Positions 1-8,703 of a DNA stretch of 42,425 nt are shown piece by piece (position 1 is the first letter of the stretch; every line of letters begins with the position of its first letter). Both the position numbers and the translations under genes were made by a program. Source of the DNA: Methanomassiliicoccus sp. UBA345 (GTDB lineage Archaea > Thermoplasmatota > Thermoplasmata > Methanomassiliicoccales > Methanomassiliicoccaceae); the NCBI GenBank assembly GCA_002504525.1, contig DATD01000026.1:1-42425 (forward strand), in the 5' to 3' direction. The notes beneath the pieces are model-generated. The model was given only the letters and a program-made list of their open reading frames with translations, was not told the DNA's origin and made no database searches.

Positions 1-1586
1 TGGAGACGGCAGTGGACGAGGGGGCGGTCGTGCTGTACCTGACATCGAGGCAGAGCCAGCATGCCATCGCGGTGGAGACCGCCAGGGCGATATGGCGGAA
101 GCATCGGATCGGAGCGATCGATCTAATAGGCCGGGAGGACATGTGCCTGGCCGGCCGGGCCGTGCCGCCGTGCCAGGACGGCCGGGCATGCTTCTTCGCC
201 CGCGGCCGGTGCGCCGATGCTGCAGAGATACTGCTCGAGTACCCAATGCACGTTCAGGAAGCTGGACGGACCTGCCTTAGGGAGCGGGCATGCCCCTACG
301 CCTCGGCCGTGATGGCGACCCGCTCCGCCGACCTCGTGATAGCCGACTACAATCACGCGTTCTCCGCCTCGCCGCTGCTGCTGGACCGGCTGGGCCGCCC
401 GGCCAAGGACGTGATCCTGGTGGTCGACGAGGCCCATAACCTCCCCACCAGGGTAATGGAGAACTACAGCGCCTCGGTCGGCGTAGAGGCCGTCGAAGCC
501 GCGATATCGTCCCCGGCCCTGCGCCATTTCCATGACGACCTGCGCATACTGAAGGATTGCTGTGAGATGGCATCGAAAGGAACGGAGTGGCTTGACCGAG
601 AGGTGCTCGACGGTCCCCTGAAGAGGTCGGTGGGAGTGGACTGTGGCGGCCTGGCCGAGGAGATGGGGGAGACCCTCCGCCGAAAGGGGGAGCGTCAGCA
701 CCGGGACCTGTTGGCCTTCCTGAGCGCGTGGAGCTGGAGAGATGGCATGGTGCGATACGCTGAAGGGACCCCGGCGAAACTGCATGCCAGGCTGGTCGAC
801 CCTTCCGTGGCGTGTCGGGAGGTGTTCACCCGCGTTCGTTCTGCCCTCCTCATGAGCGGGACGCTCCACCCCCCGTCGATGTTCGCCGACATACTGGGGG
901 TGGAGAGCGCGGTGTGCCGCGAGTATCCATCCCCCTTCCCGCAGGAGAACCGCCTGGTGCTGACATGGGGCGGGATCACGTCCCGGTTCAGGATGCGCAA
1001 CGAGGCGTTCTTCCGCAATGCTGCGGCGAGGCTGGCCGAGGTTTGCGAGGCCACGCCGGGGAACGTGGCTGCATTCTTTCCATCCTATGACATGTTGGAA
1101 AGAACGAGGGCGCACCTCGACGTTACATCACGCAACGTTGTGGCGGAGCGCCGGGGGTTCGGCAAGAACGAGCAGGACGCGGTGGTGGAGACGCTTTCCC
1201 GCAGCAGCGACAACATCATGCTCGCCACGCTCAGCGGGGCACTGTACGAAGGTGTCGATTTCCGCGATAACTCGCTCTCCGCCGTAGTGGTGGTCGGCCT
1301 CCCGCTGGCGCCCCCGTCGAGAGAGAACCTAGCATACAGGGAACAGCTGGAGAGAAGGCTCGGACCAAGAAAGGGGGAGCTGTACTCCACCACTTATCCC
1401 GCGCTGATCAAGGTCCTTCAGGCCGCCGGCCGGGCCATTCGAAGTGAGCGGGACCGCGCCGCCATCATATTGATGGACGACAGATATCAGATACCAGGCC
1501 TGCGCGCGGCCCTGCCGGCCGACTTCGCCGCCTCCAGAGTGAGGGACGTTGGCGGCAGCCTCGCGACATTCTTCGATGAACATTGA
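1..1586 (+). CDS. XPD/Rad3-DinG family DNA helicase, 5' partial
   Basis: Superfamily 2 helicase of the XPD/Rad3/DinG group, expected to unwind DNA 5'-3' in repair. The frame is open to the window edge and the Walker A region is missing, so the true start lies upstream; the GTG at 12 is an internal codon. Visible: the DEAH box within VVDEAHN (about residues 137-143 counted from position 12), cysteines at 45, 54, 60, 67, 88 and 94 where this family holds its 4Fe-4S cluster, and motif VI QAAGRAIRSERD near the C-terminus. The four true cluster ligands cannot be chosen by eye. The stop is followed by a T-run that could terminate transcription. Confidence 0.9.
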   Translation, partial: ETAVDEGAVVLYLTSRQSQHAIAVETARAIWRKHRIGAIDLIGREDMCLAGRAVPPCQDGRACFFARGRCADAAEILLEYPMHVQEAGRTCLRERACPYASAVMATRSADLVIADYNHAFSASPLLLDRLGRPAKDVILVVDEAHNLPTRVMENYSASVGVEAVEAAISSPALRHFHDDLRILKDCCEMASKGTEWLDREVLDGPLKRSVGVDCGGLAEEMGETLRRKGERQHRDLLAFLSAWSWRDGMVRYAEGTPAKLHARLVDPSVACREVFTRVRSALLMSGTLHPPSMFADILGVESAVCREYPSPFPQENRLVLTWGGITSRFRMRNEAFFRNAAARLAEVCEATPGNVAAFFPSYDMLERTRAHLDVTSRNVVAERRGFGKNEQDAVVETLSRSSDNIMLATLSGALYEGVDFRDNSLSAVVVVGLPLAPPSRENLAYREQLERRLGPRKGELYSTTYPALIKVLQAAGRAIRSERDRAAIILMDDRYQIPGLRAALPADFAASRVRDVGGSLATFFDEH

Positions 1587-1603
1587 TGAAAGGCTTAGAT
1601 TTT

Positions 1604-1618
1604 TTTATAATTTAAATA
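1604..1618 (+). promoter_or_regulatory. TATA-box region for the secreted repeat protein
   Basis: AT-only stretch in a GC-rich background, about 70 nt before the start codon at 1683. It resembles an archaeal TATA element. The T-run at its left side may also end transcription of the helicase gene. Confidence 0.5.
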
Positions 1619-1640
1619 TTATCAATCCATAGATTGATAA
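1619..1640. promoter_or_regulatory. Perfect 9-4-9 inverted repeat at the predicted transcription start (operator candidate)
   Basis: Arms TTATCAATC and GATTGATAA are exact reverse complements around the 4-nt spacer CATA. The centre lies about 20 nt downstream of the TATA-like stretch, where transcription should begin. That is where archaeal repressors commonly bind. The link to a repressor is inference. Confidence 0.5.
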
Positions 1641-1682
1641 GCTTCAGGCTCCCATATTTTCGCAGCACTAGGGTGATCGGAG

Positions 1683-3944
1683 ATGCAAAGGAGGGTAAAA
1701 GCGCTGAGCCTAGCGCTAGCTCTGACAATGATCCTCGGCGTGTCCGCGGCGTACGTCTATGGACCCACGGCCGTCGGCCTGGAGGGGACGCCACCTCCCG
1801 GCCAATCAGGGGATCAGGCGAGACCTGCGAACGGGGTCACCGACCCCCATGATCCGGCCGCGCCCACCGCGGACGTGGCCGGGACCACCACACTGCTTGC
1901 CAGCAAGGATTCGGTGGGATTCTGGGAGAGGTCGGTGACATATGACTGGAGCATCGAGAAACAGGTGGTCGAGAGCGACAAGGTTTCGGCCAGCGATGCT
2001 GGACACCTTGGCATGGTGACGATCCAGGACGGCGAGACGGTGACCGTCGACTACCTCGTCGAGGCGACCCGATACATCGTGGACGAGGCGGAGCACATGG
2101 GCGTGCGTGGTTACGTCTGCGTGAAGAACACCGGCACCGTAGCCACCGAGAACCTCGCCATCGTGGACCACGTACAGGCCTACGACGAGGACATATGCGC
2201 CTTTGTCGATATCGCGGTGTTCGGAGTGGACACCTCAAGCCACCCCGTGCTCGCGGCCGGCGAGGAACATGCCTACTACTTCGAATATTCCTTCGAAGCG
2301 GTCATATCCTCCCAGTACCGCAACATGGCCTGCATTGGTATAACGAACTACGAAGGCTACGACGGCGTGGAGCATGCCATCCCTGCGTGCGACGAGTTCG
2401 ACATGCCCGCCAAGCCTCATCTGATCGAAACGGACGAGACCGCTTCGATCATCGACGCGATAAGCTGCCCCGAGAACTTCGAGTGCGTAGCATCGGACAG
2501 CGGACCGTGGATACTCCATGCTTCCGGCGAGATCGCCTTCAGCGTCGAGGTCACCGCCCTCGACGCGGGATGCGAGCAGGAGCGCTGCCTGTGGAACAAG
2601 GTGACGCTGACCGAGCTGGACTGCTGCCAGGTTCGGGAGGACTGCGCCTACGTCAACCTAGTCACCGGGCCGTGCCCGTGCCTTACCACCATCGAGGCGG
2701 AGAAGACCGCCGAGCTTAGGCGGGAGAAGATCGTCGAGTACGATTGGACGGTGGAGAAGAGCTTTGAAGTGCTGACCAACGGCCAGGCCCCCGAGGCATT
2801 CACTGCAACGGTCCCAGACCTTGTCCTGGGGCCGGGACAGACGTCCAAGATCTGCTACGAGATCGTTGCCGACCGGGAGGTCGCCGACGTGACCCACAAG
2901 TTCTGGCTCGAGGGTTGCGTCCGGGTGTGCAATACCGGCAACTGCCCCACCGAGGGGCTCACCATCGAAGATGTGTTCGTGGTCATGTACAACGGGGTTG
3001 AGCATGAGCTCAAGATAGAGATCAGCACCGCGGACAAGCCCGTCCTGGGGCCCGGTGAATGCTATGACTACGCGTACGAGGTCGATGTCACCGAGTTCCT
3101 TCTGGACATTCTAGGCGAGCAGGACGGCGAGCCTGGCGCCCAGAGCGACCTGGACATGTTGAACGCCGCACGTGCTGGCATCACCAACTTCGAGGGGCAG
3201 GAAGGCCTGTACTTCGTCGATGACGAGGTCAAGGTCGCTCTGCCCGAGCCGGAGATCGAATACATCGACGAGACCGCCACCCTGACCGACCTGGAGACCT
3301 TCCCCGACGGGTTCGATATGGACATAGTCTCGGGGCCATGGTACCTTGAGGGGCCTGACACCATCAGGTTCTGCAAGAACATCACCAATGTGGAGGCGGA
3401 GTGCGGACGGCTGTACTACGTGAACGACACCGCCCGCCTGGTCGAGGACGATACCCTGGAGGTCCGCGAGGATGACGCCTCAGTGATCGTAGAGACGCCG
3501 GAGTGCCATGAGTGCGGCGGATGCACGCTCACCATCGGGTACTGGAAGAACCATGCGGGCCTGGGGCCAGGAAACCAGGATGATGAGATTACTCCGCTCA
3601 TCACCGCGGCGGGCGGCACGATATGGCTAGGGACCCCTGGAGGGGCCAAGAGCATCGCGGTGACGACCGCTGCCCAGGCCGCCGGCATTATCGACAGCGC
3701 CGGTGGTGCAAACAAGTTCAATCAGCTCTACGCCCAGATGCTGGCCGCCAAGCTGAACGTCCTGAACGGTGCGTGTGACCATGCCATCGAAGGGACCATC
3801 GCGGCGGCCGACGCTTTCCTGGCAACGCACAATGCTGGCGACTGGGACAACCTTTCCAAGGCCGACCAGGAAACGGTGAACGGTTGGGCGTCGACGTTCG
3901 AGGCGTACAACAGCGGTGACATCGGTCCGGGGCACTGCGACTAA
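1683..3944 (+). CDS. Large secreted cysteine-rich protein with tandem duplication and C-terminal GYWKNH domain
   Basis: A 753-residue exported protein. Residues 1-25 form a signal peptide (basic MQRRVK, then a hydrophobic alanine/leucine run). Two related modules follow, about residues 80-335 and 344-612. Each opens with YDW(S/T)(I/V)EK, contains GITN(Y/F)EG, and later has DETA followed by SGPW. Both are acidic and cysteine-rich. The C-terminal ~135 residues begin with the TIGYWKNH motif, known from bacterial and archaeal surface proteins. I see no C-terminal membrane anchor; the protein ends in GHCD. The start has a strong ribosome-binding site, GGTGATC at 1672-1678. Function unknown; a cell-surface or released structural/adhesive protein is a guess. 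Confidence 0.85.
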   Translation: MQRRVKALSLALALTMILGVSAAYVYGPTAVGLEGTPPPGQSGDQARPANGVTDPHDPAAPTADVAGTTTLLASKDSVGFWERSVTYDWSIEKQVVESDKVSASDAGHLGMVTIQDGETVTVDYLVEATRYIVDEAEHMGVRGYVCVKNTGTVATENLAIVDHVQAYDEDICAFVDIAVFGVDTSSHPVLAAGEEHAYYFEYSFEAVISSQYRNMACIGITNYEGYDGVEHAIPACDEFDMPAKPHLIETDETASIIDAISCPENFECVASDSGPWILHASGEIAFSVEVTALDAGCEQERCLWNKVTLTELDCCQVREDCAYVNLVTGPCPCLTTIEAEKTAELRREKIVEYDWTVEKSFEVLTNGQAPEAFTATVPDLVLGPGQTSKICYEIVADREVADVTHKFWLEGCVRVCNTGNCPTEGLTIEDVFVVMYNGVEHELKIEISTADKPVLGPGECYDYAYEVDVTEFLLDILGEQDGEPGAQSDLDMLNAARAGITNFEGQEGLYFVDDEVKVALPEPEIEYIDETATLTDLETFPDGFDMDIVSGPWYLEGPDTIRFCKNITNVEAECGRLYYVNDTARLVEDDTLEVREDDASVIVETPECHECGGCTLTIGYWKNHAGLGPGNQDDEITPLITAAGGTIWLGTPGGAKSIAVTTAAQAAGIIDSAGGANKFNQLYAQMLAAKLNVLNGACDHAIEGTIAAADAFLATHNAGDWDNLSKADQETVNGWASTFEAYNSGDIGPGHCD

Positions 3945-3974
3945 ACCTCTTCCCAATTCTCTTTTTTTTCTTTC
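3944..3974 (+). terminator. A/pyrimidine-rich terminator after the secreted protein gene
   Basis: AAACCTCTTCCC directly after the stop, followed by a run of eight T residues. It matches the motif seen after several other genes in this window. Confidence 0.55.
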
Positions 3975-4011
3975 TGAAAAGGTTATCTACGGCGTGGCCC
4001 TTGCTCGCCCC

Positions 4012-4626
4012 ATGGAACTCATCCGGCGGGGGGCCGAGGCAGAGATCCGGCAGGGCAGATGGCTGGACCGCGATGTCATCGTCAAGAGCAGGGTGCCCAA
4101 GAGCTACCGGCTCCCTGAACTGGACCGTTCCCTGCGAAACGCTCGCACCAGGAACGAGGCCCGCCTTCTCCACGAGGCCCGCGAAGCTGGAGTGCCGACG
4201 CCGATCATCTACGACATCGACACCGCCAACGCCGAGATGACCATGGAGCTCATCAGCGGGCCAAGGGTCAAGGACGAACTGGAGACATCGACGCCGGAGA
4301 GGGTGGGGGAGCTATGCAGAGAAATGGGCCGCTCCATCGCCTATCTACACCGGCGCGGCATCGTGCACGGCGACCTCACCACTTCGAACATGCTCCTGAG
4401 CAAGGGCCGCATGTGGTTCATCGATTTTTCCCTGGGCTCCAGGTGCGCCTCGGTGGAGGAGATGGGGGTGGACCTTCACCTGCTGAAGGAGGCATTCCAG
4501 TCCGCCCATCCTACACTGCTCGATCATTTTCCCATCATCCTGGGGTCATACAAGGAGAACTTCGAGCGGGGCGATGAGATCGTGCGCAAGATGAAGGAGA
4601 TCGGCCACCGGGGGAGGTATACATGA
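4012..4626 (+). CDS. bud32: Bud32/PRPK-type KEOPS kinase
   Basis: Small atypical kinase/ATPase of the KEOPS complex, which makes the t6A modification next to the anticodon of ANN-decoding tRNAs. The 204-residue product starts MELIRRGAEAEI, contains the catalytic-loop-like HGDLTTSN and the metal-binding FIDFSLGS (DFG equivalent), and ends in a basic tail, as is typical of Bud32. It stands alone here, whereas in some archaea it is fused to Kae1. I chose the ATG at 4012 because it aligns with the family N-terminus and because the TATA-like TTATCTA at about 3983-3989 suits a leaderless start there. The GTG at 3994 is an alternative. It overlaps rdgB by 4 nt (ATGA). Confidence 0.9.
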   Translation: MELIRRGAEAEIRQGRWLDRDVIVKSRVPKSYRLPELDRSLRNARTRNEARLLHEAREAGVPTPIIYDIDTANAEMTMELISGPRVKDELETSTPERVGELCREMGRSIAYLHRRGIVHGDLTTSNMLLSKGRMWFIDFSLGSRCASVEEMGVDLHLLKEAFQSAHPTLLDHFPIILGSYKENFERGDEIVRKMKEIGHRGRYT

Positions 4627-5177
4627 AGCTGAGGATCATCACGTCCAATCCAGGCAAGGCGACGGAGTTCCGCCGCGCCCTGGGCGGCATGGGCTTCGAG
4701 ATCGAGCATGCCGACGAGGACTGTGACGAGATACAGGCCGATACGCTGCAGGAGGTGGTCCGGTCCTGCATGTCGCAACTGCGGCCTCTGGCGCTGGGAG
4801 ACTTCGCGCTGGACGATTCGGGACTGTTCATCGATGCCCTGGGCGGGTTTCCAGGTGTGTACTCCTCATACGCTTTCAGCACGATCGGGATCGAGGGCAT
4901 CCTCAGGCTGATGGATGGGGATGAGGAACGATCGGCACGCTTCGAGTGCTGCATCGGGTGCTCCTTCCGGGGCGAGGAGTTCACGGTGGAGGGGCGCTGC
5001 GATGGCGCCATCGCATTGAGGCCGGCGGGCGCCGGCGGCTTCGGCTTCGATCCGATATTCATACCGTCTGGGTATGAGAAGACGTTTGCCGAAATGTCCA
5101 TAGATGTGAAGAATGGTATCTCCCACCGGGGCAGGGCCATCCAGGCGCTGTCCGGAACGCTTAAGGGGAAAGTGTGA
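4623..5177 (+). CDS. rdgB: XTP/dITP diphosphatase (HAM1/RdgB family)
   Basis: House-cleaning enzyme that hydrolyses dITP and XTP to their monophosphates. The 184-residue length is usual. Signatures: TSNPGKATEF at the N-terminus (binds the triphosphate), LDDSGLFIDALGGFPGVYSS in the middle, the GFGFDPIF motif near residue 140, and SHRGRAIQAL near the end. It is translationally coupled to bud32 upstream and to the epimerase downstream (TGATG junction at 5175-5179). The Bud32-RdgB pairing is common in archaea. Confidence 0.93.
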   Translation: MKLRIITSNPGKATEFRRALGGMGFEIEHADEDCDEIQADTLQEVVRSCMSQLRPLALGDFALDDSGLFIDALGGFPGVYSSYAFSTIGIEGILRLMDGDEERSARFECCIGCSFRGEEFTVEGRCDGAIALRPAGAGGFGFDPIFIPSGYEKTFAEMSIDVKNGISHRGRAIQALSGTLKGKV

Positions 5178-6130
5178 TGGAGCTAACGGACAGGACCGTT
5201 CTGGTCACGGGATGCGCCGGGTTCATCGCCAGCCATCTGGCGGAGGAGCTGTTGAAGCGCGGCAATCGTGTGGTAGGAATCGATAACTTCTCGGCGGGAA
5301 AGAGGCAGTTCATGAGCGGCATGCTCGACAACCCCGACTTCCGCTTCATCGAAGGGGACCTCCTCACGATGGACCTCTCCGCGCCGCTGAAGGGTGTGGA
5401 CGTCATGTGCCATCTCGCCGCCAATCCCGACGTAAGGCTGGGCGCGACGAACACCAGGGTGCACTTCGATCAGAACATCGCCGTGACGTACCGCCTGCTG
5501 GAAGCGGGAAGGGAGAGCGGGCTCAGGGACATCATGTTCCCGTCCACCTCCACCGTGTATGGGGAGACGGACGTGATCCCTACCCCGGAGGATTACGGCC
5601 CCCTGCTGCCGATCTCGGTGTACGGCGCGTCCAAACTGGCATGCGAGGCCCTCATCGCGTCGTACTGCCACACCTTCGAACAGAACGCCGTGCTGTACCG
5701 CTTCGCCAACGTGGTCGGCCCGCGCTCGACGCACAACGTGCTGCACGACTTCATACGAAAGCTGCGCGAGGACCCCTCTTCACTGGAGATCCTGGGCGCG
5801 GAGCCGGGAACGTCAAAATCGTACGTTCATGTGAGCGACTGCGTCCAAGGGATGATAGCCGGTGCCGAGGCAGCTAGCCATCAGGTGGAGGTGTTCAACA
5901 TCGGCTCCCGGGACTGGATGACCGTCAGGGACATCGCCGACATCGTCACCGACGAGATGAGGCTGACGCCAGAGTACCGCTGGACAGGAGGGGTCATGGG
6001 CGGCCGGGGCTGGGTCGGGGACGTCAAGAAGATGCTGCTGTCGGTCGACAAGCTCGGCTCGATGGGATGGTCGCCACGGCTCGGTTCAAAAGAAGCGATC
6101 CGCCGGGCGGTGCAGGAGATATTGGCCTAG
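5177..6130 (+). CDS. NAD-dependent nucleotide-sugar epimerase/dehydratase (extended SDR)
   Basis: Extended short-chain dehydrogenase, most like UDP-glucose/UDP-GalNAc 4-epimerases, so probably acting on nucleotide sugars for surface glycans. The N-terminus carries the Rossmann motif TGCAGFIASH. The catalytic YGASK (YxxxK) lies near residue 155, preceded by a serine/threonine-rich PSTSTVYGE segment. The C-terminus has the usual GWSPRLGSKEAI. I chose the ATG at 5177, overlapping the rdgB stop by one base; an in-frame GTG sits one codon earlier. The gene ends in TAG and shares the palindrome CTAG with the stop of the convergent lipoprotein gene. Exact substrate unknown. Confidence 0.88.
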   Translation: MELTDRTVLVTGCAGFIASHLAEELLKRGNRVVGIDNFSAGKRQFMSGMLDNPDFRFIEGDLLTMDLSAPLKGVDVMCHLAANPDVRLGATNTRVHFDQNIAVTYRLLEAGRESGLRDIMFPSTSTVYGETDVIPTPEDYGPLLPISVYGASKLACEALIASYCHTFEQNAVLYRFANVVGPRSTHNVLHDFIRKLREDPSSLEILGAEPGTSKSYVHVSDCVQGMIAGAEAASHQVEVFNIGSRDWMTVRDIADIVTDEMRLTPEYRWTGGVMGGRGWVGDVKKMLLSVDKLGSMGWSPRLGSKEAIRRAVQEILA

Positions 6131-7293
6131 AGGCCGAACAGCCCGGTGGAGGCGTCGCCGGTGGCGTCGATGGCGTACAGGTAGTCGGACCTGATGCTCC
6201 AGTCACCGTCGGCCGAGGTGTAGCCCGACTGCGCCGGGATGCCGCCGGCGTACGGGAAGCCGGTGGTGTCGACAACGAGCCAGTAGCCCGCTTCGTCGAC
6301 TAGATGGGCTGCGGTCAGCTCGCCTGGGGCCAATCCATAGTATGAGGCTATGGCGTTCTCCACCTGCGCCATCTGCTGCTCCGTGGTCCCGACGAACACC
6401 GTGGGGAACGCATGACCCTGCACTATGTTGACGCGAGCATTGCCGCCGAGAGCGCCGATCACGCTTGCCATGAGTATGGCATGGTCCTCGCAGTCGCCGG
6501 TACCCAGCTCCAGCGTCTCCGCGGCATCCTGCCAGTGGTCAACATTACCGTCATCCTTGTAGTCGATGGCGGCACGCACCTGCTCGAACGCCTCCACCAC
6601 CTGCAATATGCTGTAATTCCCTGGCCGCTCAGTCCGGACGGCATCGGCCATCCCTTCGGCCGCTTCGTAGCTCACCAGGGAATTGATCTTGGAGTAGTAC
6701 GTCGGGATATTGTTCTTCACCGCCTGCTCCGTCATTTCCTTCAGAGGCACAACATCCGCGCTCCTTGCCTTGGACATGCTCATCTCTCCCTGGTCCCTCC
6801 ACGCCTCCGACGACCCCCGGACCGGATCCCACATCATCACCGAAGCGGCCACTTTCACCTTGATCGTGTAGCTGTGGACGCCGGGATCGGCGGGCGCGTC
6901 GAACACCAGAAGGCCCAGGGACCTCGCCTCTCCGGCAGGGACGTACACGCTGCAGTTGCGATAGGTGGATGTGCCATCGTCCCACACCAGCCCGAAGCCG
7001 TAGACGTACAACCGGCCGATGCTGTTGATGTTCTCGATAGTGAGCAATAGCGCTCCTCCGGAGCCAACGTAGATGTCCTCGGTGACGCTCCAGCTCAGGT
7101 CCATGCCGGTTTGTGGGGAAACCGCCATCATGGGCTCGGGCATGGCGATGTTGACGGCGTCCGCGTAAACGATCTCGGGCGCCGTCAGGTCGTCCATGTC
7201 GAACCCGCCGGAGGACGAGCCGATGGTGAGGCACCCGGCCGATGCCACCGTGGCGATGATGACGATGGCGATGACCGCGGCTAGCTTCTTCAT
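6127..7293 (-). CDS. Lipoprotein with transglutaminase-like domain
   Basis: A 388-residue protein with a lipoprotein signal: MKK, a hydrophobic run, then lipobox ASAGC with the lipidated cysteine at residue 21, so probably anchored outside the membrane. The C-terminal half carries a transglutaminase/cysteine-protease-like triad: C268 in GTGDCEDHA, H294 in QGHAFP and D342 in VVDTTGFP. The intervening region (about 60-160) looks beta-rich. Possible roles are peptide cross-linking or proteolysis at the cell surface; no substrate can be named. It ends in TAG, sharing four bases with the epimerase gene on the other strand. Confidence 0.82.
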   Translation of the reverse strand: MKKLAAVIAIVIIATVASAGCLTIGSSSGGFDMDDLTAPEIVYADAVNIAMPEPMMAVSPQTGMDLSWSVTEDIYVGSGGALLLTIENINSIGRLYVYGFGLVWDDGTSTYRNCSVYVPAGEARSLGLLVFDAPADPGVHSYTIKVKVAASVMMWDPVRGSSEAWRDQGEMSMSKARSADVVPLKEMTEQAVKNNIPTYYSKINSLVSYEAAEGMADAVRTERPGNYSILQVVEAFEQVRAAIDYKDDGNVDHWQDAAETLELGTGDCEDHAILMASVIGALGGNARVNIVQGHAFPTVFVGTTEQQMAQVENAIASYYGLAPGELTAAHLVDEAGYWLVVDTTGFPYAGGIPAQSGYTSADGDWSIRSDYLYAIDATGDASTGLFGL

Positions 7294-7367
7294 CCCCCAG
7301 ACAATGGGGTGCGGGAGATAAAAGTGTAAGGGCCCAATATCATCCGCAATGACGGACTGGGCGGGAG

Positions 7368-7379
7368 CAAGCTTTATTT
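7368..7379 (+). promoter_or_regulatory. TATA box for tRNA-Pro
   Basis: AGCTTTATTTCG lies about 30 nt before the mature tRNA 5' end, the normal distance for an archaeal TATA element, inside otherwise GC-rich sequence. Confidence 0.5.
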
Positions 7380-7405
7380 CGGAAGGCGTGTTACACGGTC
7401 AACAA

Positions 7406-7480
7406 GGGTCTGTAGGGTAGCTTGGTCCATCCTTGGGGCTTTGGGAGCCTTAGACCCCGATTCAAATTCGGGCAGACCCA
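7406..7480 (+). tRNA. tRNA-Pro (UGG)
   Basis: Full cloverleaf. The acceptor stem GGGTCTG (7406-7412) pairs with CAGACCC (7473-7479), with discriminator A at 7480. D-arm region 7415-7433. Anticodon stem GGGGC/GCCTT around the loop TTTGGGA, giving anticodon TGG at 7442-7444. T stem CCCGA/TCGGG around TTCAAAT. The bases after the discriminator are CCA (7481-7483), so the 3' end may be encoded. No intron. Confidence 0.93.
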
Positions 7481-7648
7481 CCAATAATTCATCCAGTCAC
7501 CTCGTTTTCGGAATCAATAAGGGAGTTACGCCGCCTTTGCTTGGTTCCCTCCAGTCACCCCGGTTCTGTGACCTGCCGCGGCAACAAAGCAGAGCTAGCG
7601 GCATGGATAATGGAAAGACCGGTGCAAGCCCTCTGGCCGATGCCAGGC

Positions 7649-8635
7649 TCATCGAGCGTTCGAGGCATCCACTACTGCTTCTTCTGCCCTAGAAGCCATG
7701 ATAGGCTTGAAGATGTAGTTGTGAATGTACCTGATCAACACATAGAGGACGAATATTGCCGCCAATGCTACCGCGGCCAAGGCGAGGTATTGCATCCAGG
7801 CCATGTCGTTCCCGATGCCTTTGAGGTACAGGTAAGTGGCGTCGAACGCTATCCCAGTGATGACCAGAGGGAAGGTGAGGGACGAGTAGCTGGGGTAGAA
7901 CTTCATCCTCATCACTCTTGGTATGAGCATCAGGGAGCCGATCCAGAACACCACGGAGAAAGCGAACAGTAGCCAGACCATCCACTGCTCTGGAGATGCG
8001 GAGTATGCCCTCAGGTATGCATACAGGACGACACAGGCCGGAGAAGCGAAGATGATCACCGTAGGTATGAGCGGCTCAGGTATGCCTTTGACCACCAGCA
8101 CTCTGTAGAGCAGGGGCGGGAACAGGGCAAGGAACGATGCCAGACCGAACCAGAACAACATCTGGCCGAACAATACCTGACCATGTACGGGTGCGATGAA
8201 GGCGTTCACGGAGAAGCCGACGAAGACAATGAAGTAGGACGGCATGCACTTCTTGACATCGAACTTAAGAATGGCTATGCCAGTGAAGTAGACCATCAGT
8301 CCGATATGGATGAGCATCGCAACGACCCATATGCCAAAGGCGGCGCCGGGGGCGTACGGCTTGAAGTATGTCGAGAGCACGGACAGCGCCATGGGGAACG
8401 TGCACGCGATGCCGGTGACCGCCGGATTCTTGAGGTCGTTCTTGATAGAATCCCAGTCGAAGACGATCTTGACTATCAGAACGACCAGGATGGACAACGC
8501 GAAGAAGCCGAAGAACCACCGGTATTCTGGAATCATGTTGCCGGTGGACGACAGGCCGAGCATCAGACCCGAGAGAGGTATCGGGGTCTTGTTCGCAATG
8601 CTTCTTAACGTGCCGCCATTCAGAGACGCCGACAT
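7649..8635 (-). CDS. TDT-family (TehA/SLAC1-like) membrane transporter
   Basis: A 328-residue integral membrane protein with about ten hydrophobic segments. The N-terminal IPLSGLMLGLSSTGN is typical of the TDT family, which includes TehA, the malate exporter Mae1 and SLAC1 anion channels. It probably moves a small anion across the cytoplasmic membrane; the substrate cannot be read from the sequence. On this strand the start is preceded by GAGGGGAT as ribosome-binding site. Its promoter region holds a palindrome (8643-8657). It stands alone between tRNA-Pro and a structured spacer. Confidence 0.8.
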   Translation of the reverse strand: MSASLNGGTLRSIANKTPIPLSGLMLGLSSTGNMIPEYRWFFGFFALSILVVLIVKIVFDWDSIKNDLKNPAVTGIACTFPMALSVLSTYFKPYAPGAAFGIWVVAMLIHIGLMVYFTGIAILKFDVKKCMPSYFIVFVGFSVNAFIAPVHGQVLFGQMLFWFGLASFLALFPPLLYRVLVVKGIPEPLIPTVIIFASPACVVLYAYLRAYSASPEQWMVWLLFAFSVVFWIGSLMLIPRVMRMKFYPSYSSLTFPLVITGIAFDATYLYLKGIGNDMAWMQYLALAAVALAAIFVLYVLIRYIHNYIFKPIMASRAEEAVVDASNAR

Positions 8636-8642
8636 GAAATCC

Positions 8643-8657
8643 CCTCTGGGCCAGAGG
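8643..8657. promoter_or_regulatory. 7-1-7 palindrome over the transporter gene start region
   Basis: CCTCTGG and CCAGAGG are exact reverse complements around one G. It lies 8 nt before the transporter start codon and overlaps its ribosome-binding site. A TATA-like TTATCTATATCA (8667-8678) lies just upstream on the minus strand. It could be a repressor operator or a small RNA hairpin masking the ribosome-binding site. Confidence 0.45.
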
Positions 8658-8703
8658 TATTCATCTTATCTATATCAAGTCCACGATTGTTAAGACTGTT
8701 AAT

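Noticed and set aside
123..1115. Minus-strand open frame of 330 codons
   Set aside because: Opposite the helicase gene, which has clear motifs; composition is typical of a shadow frame.
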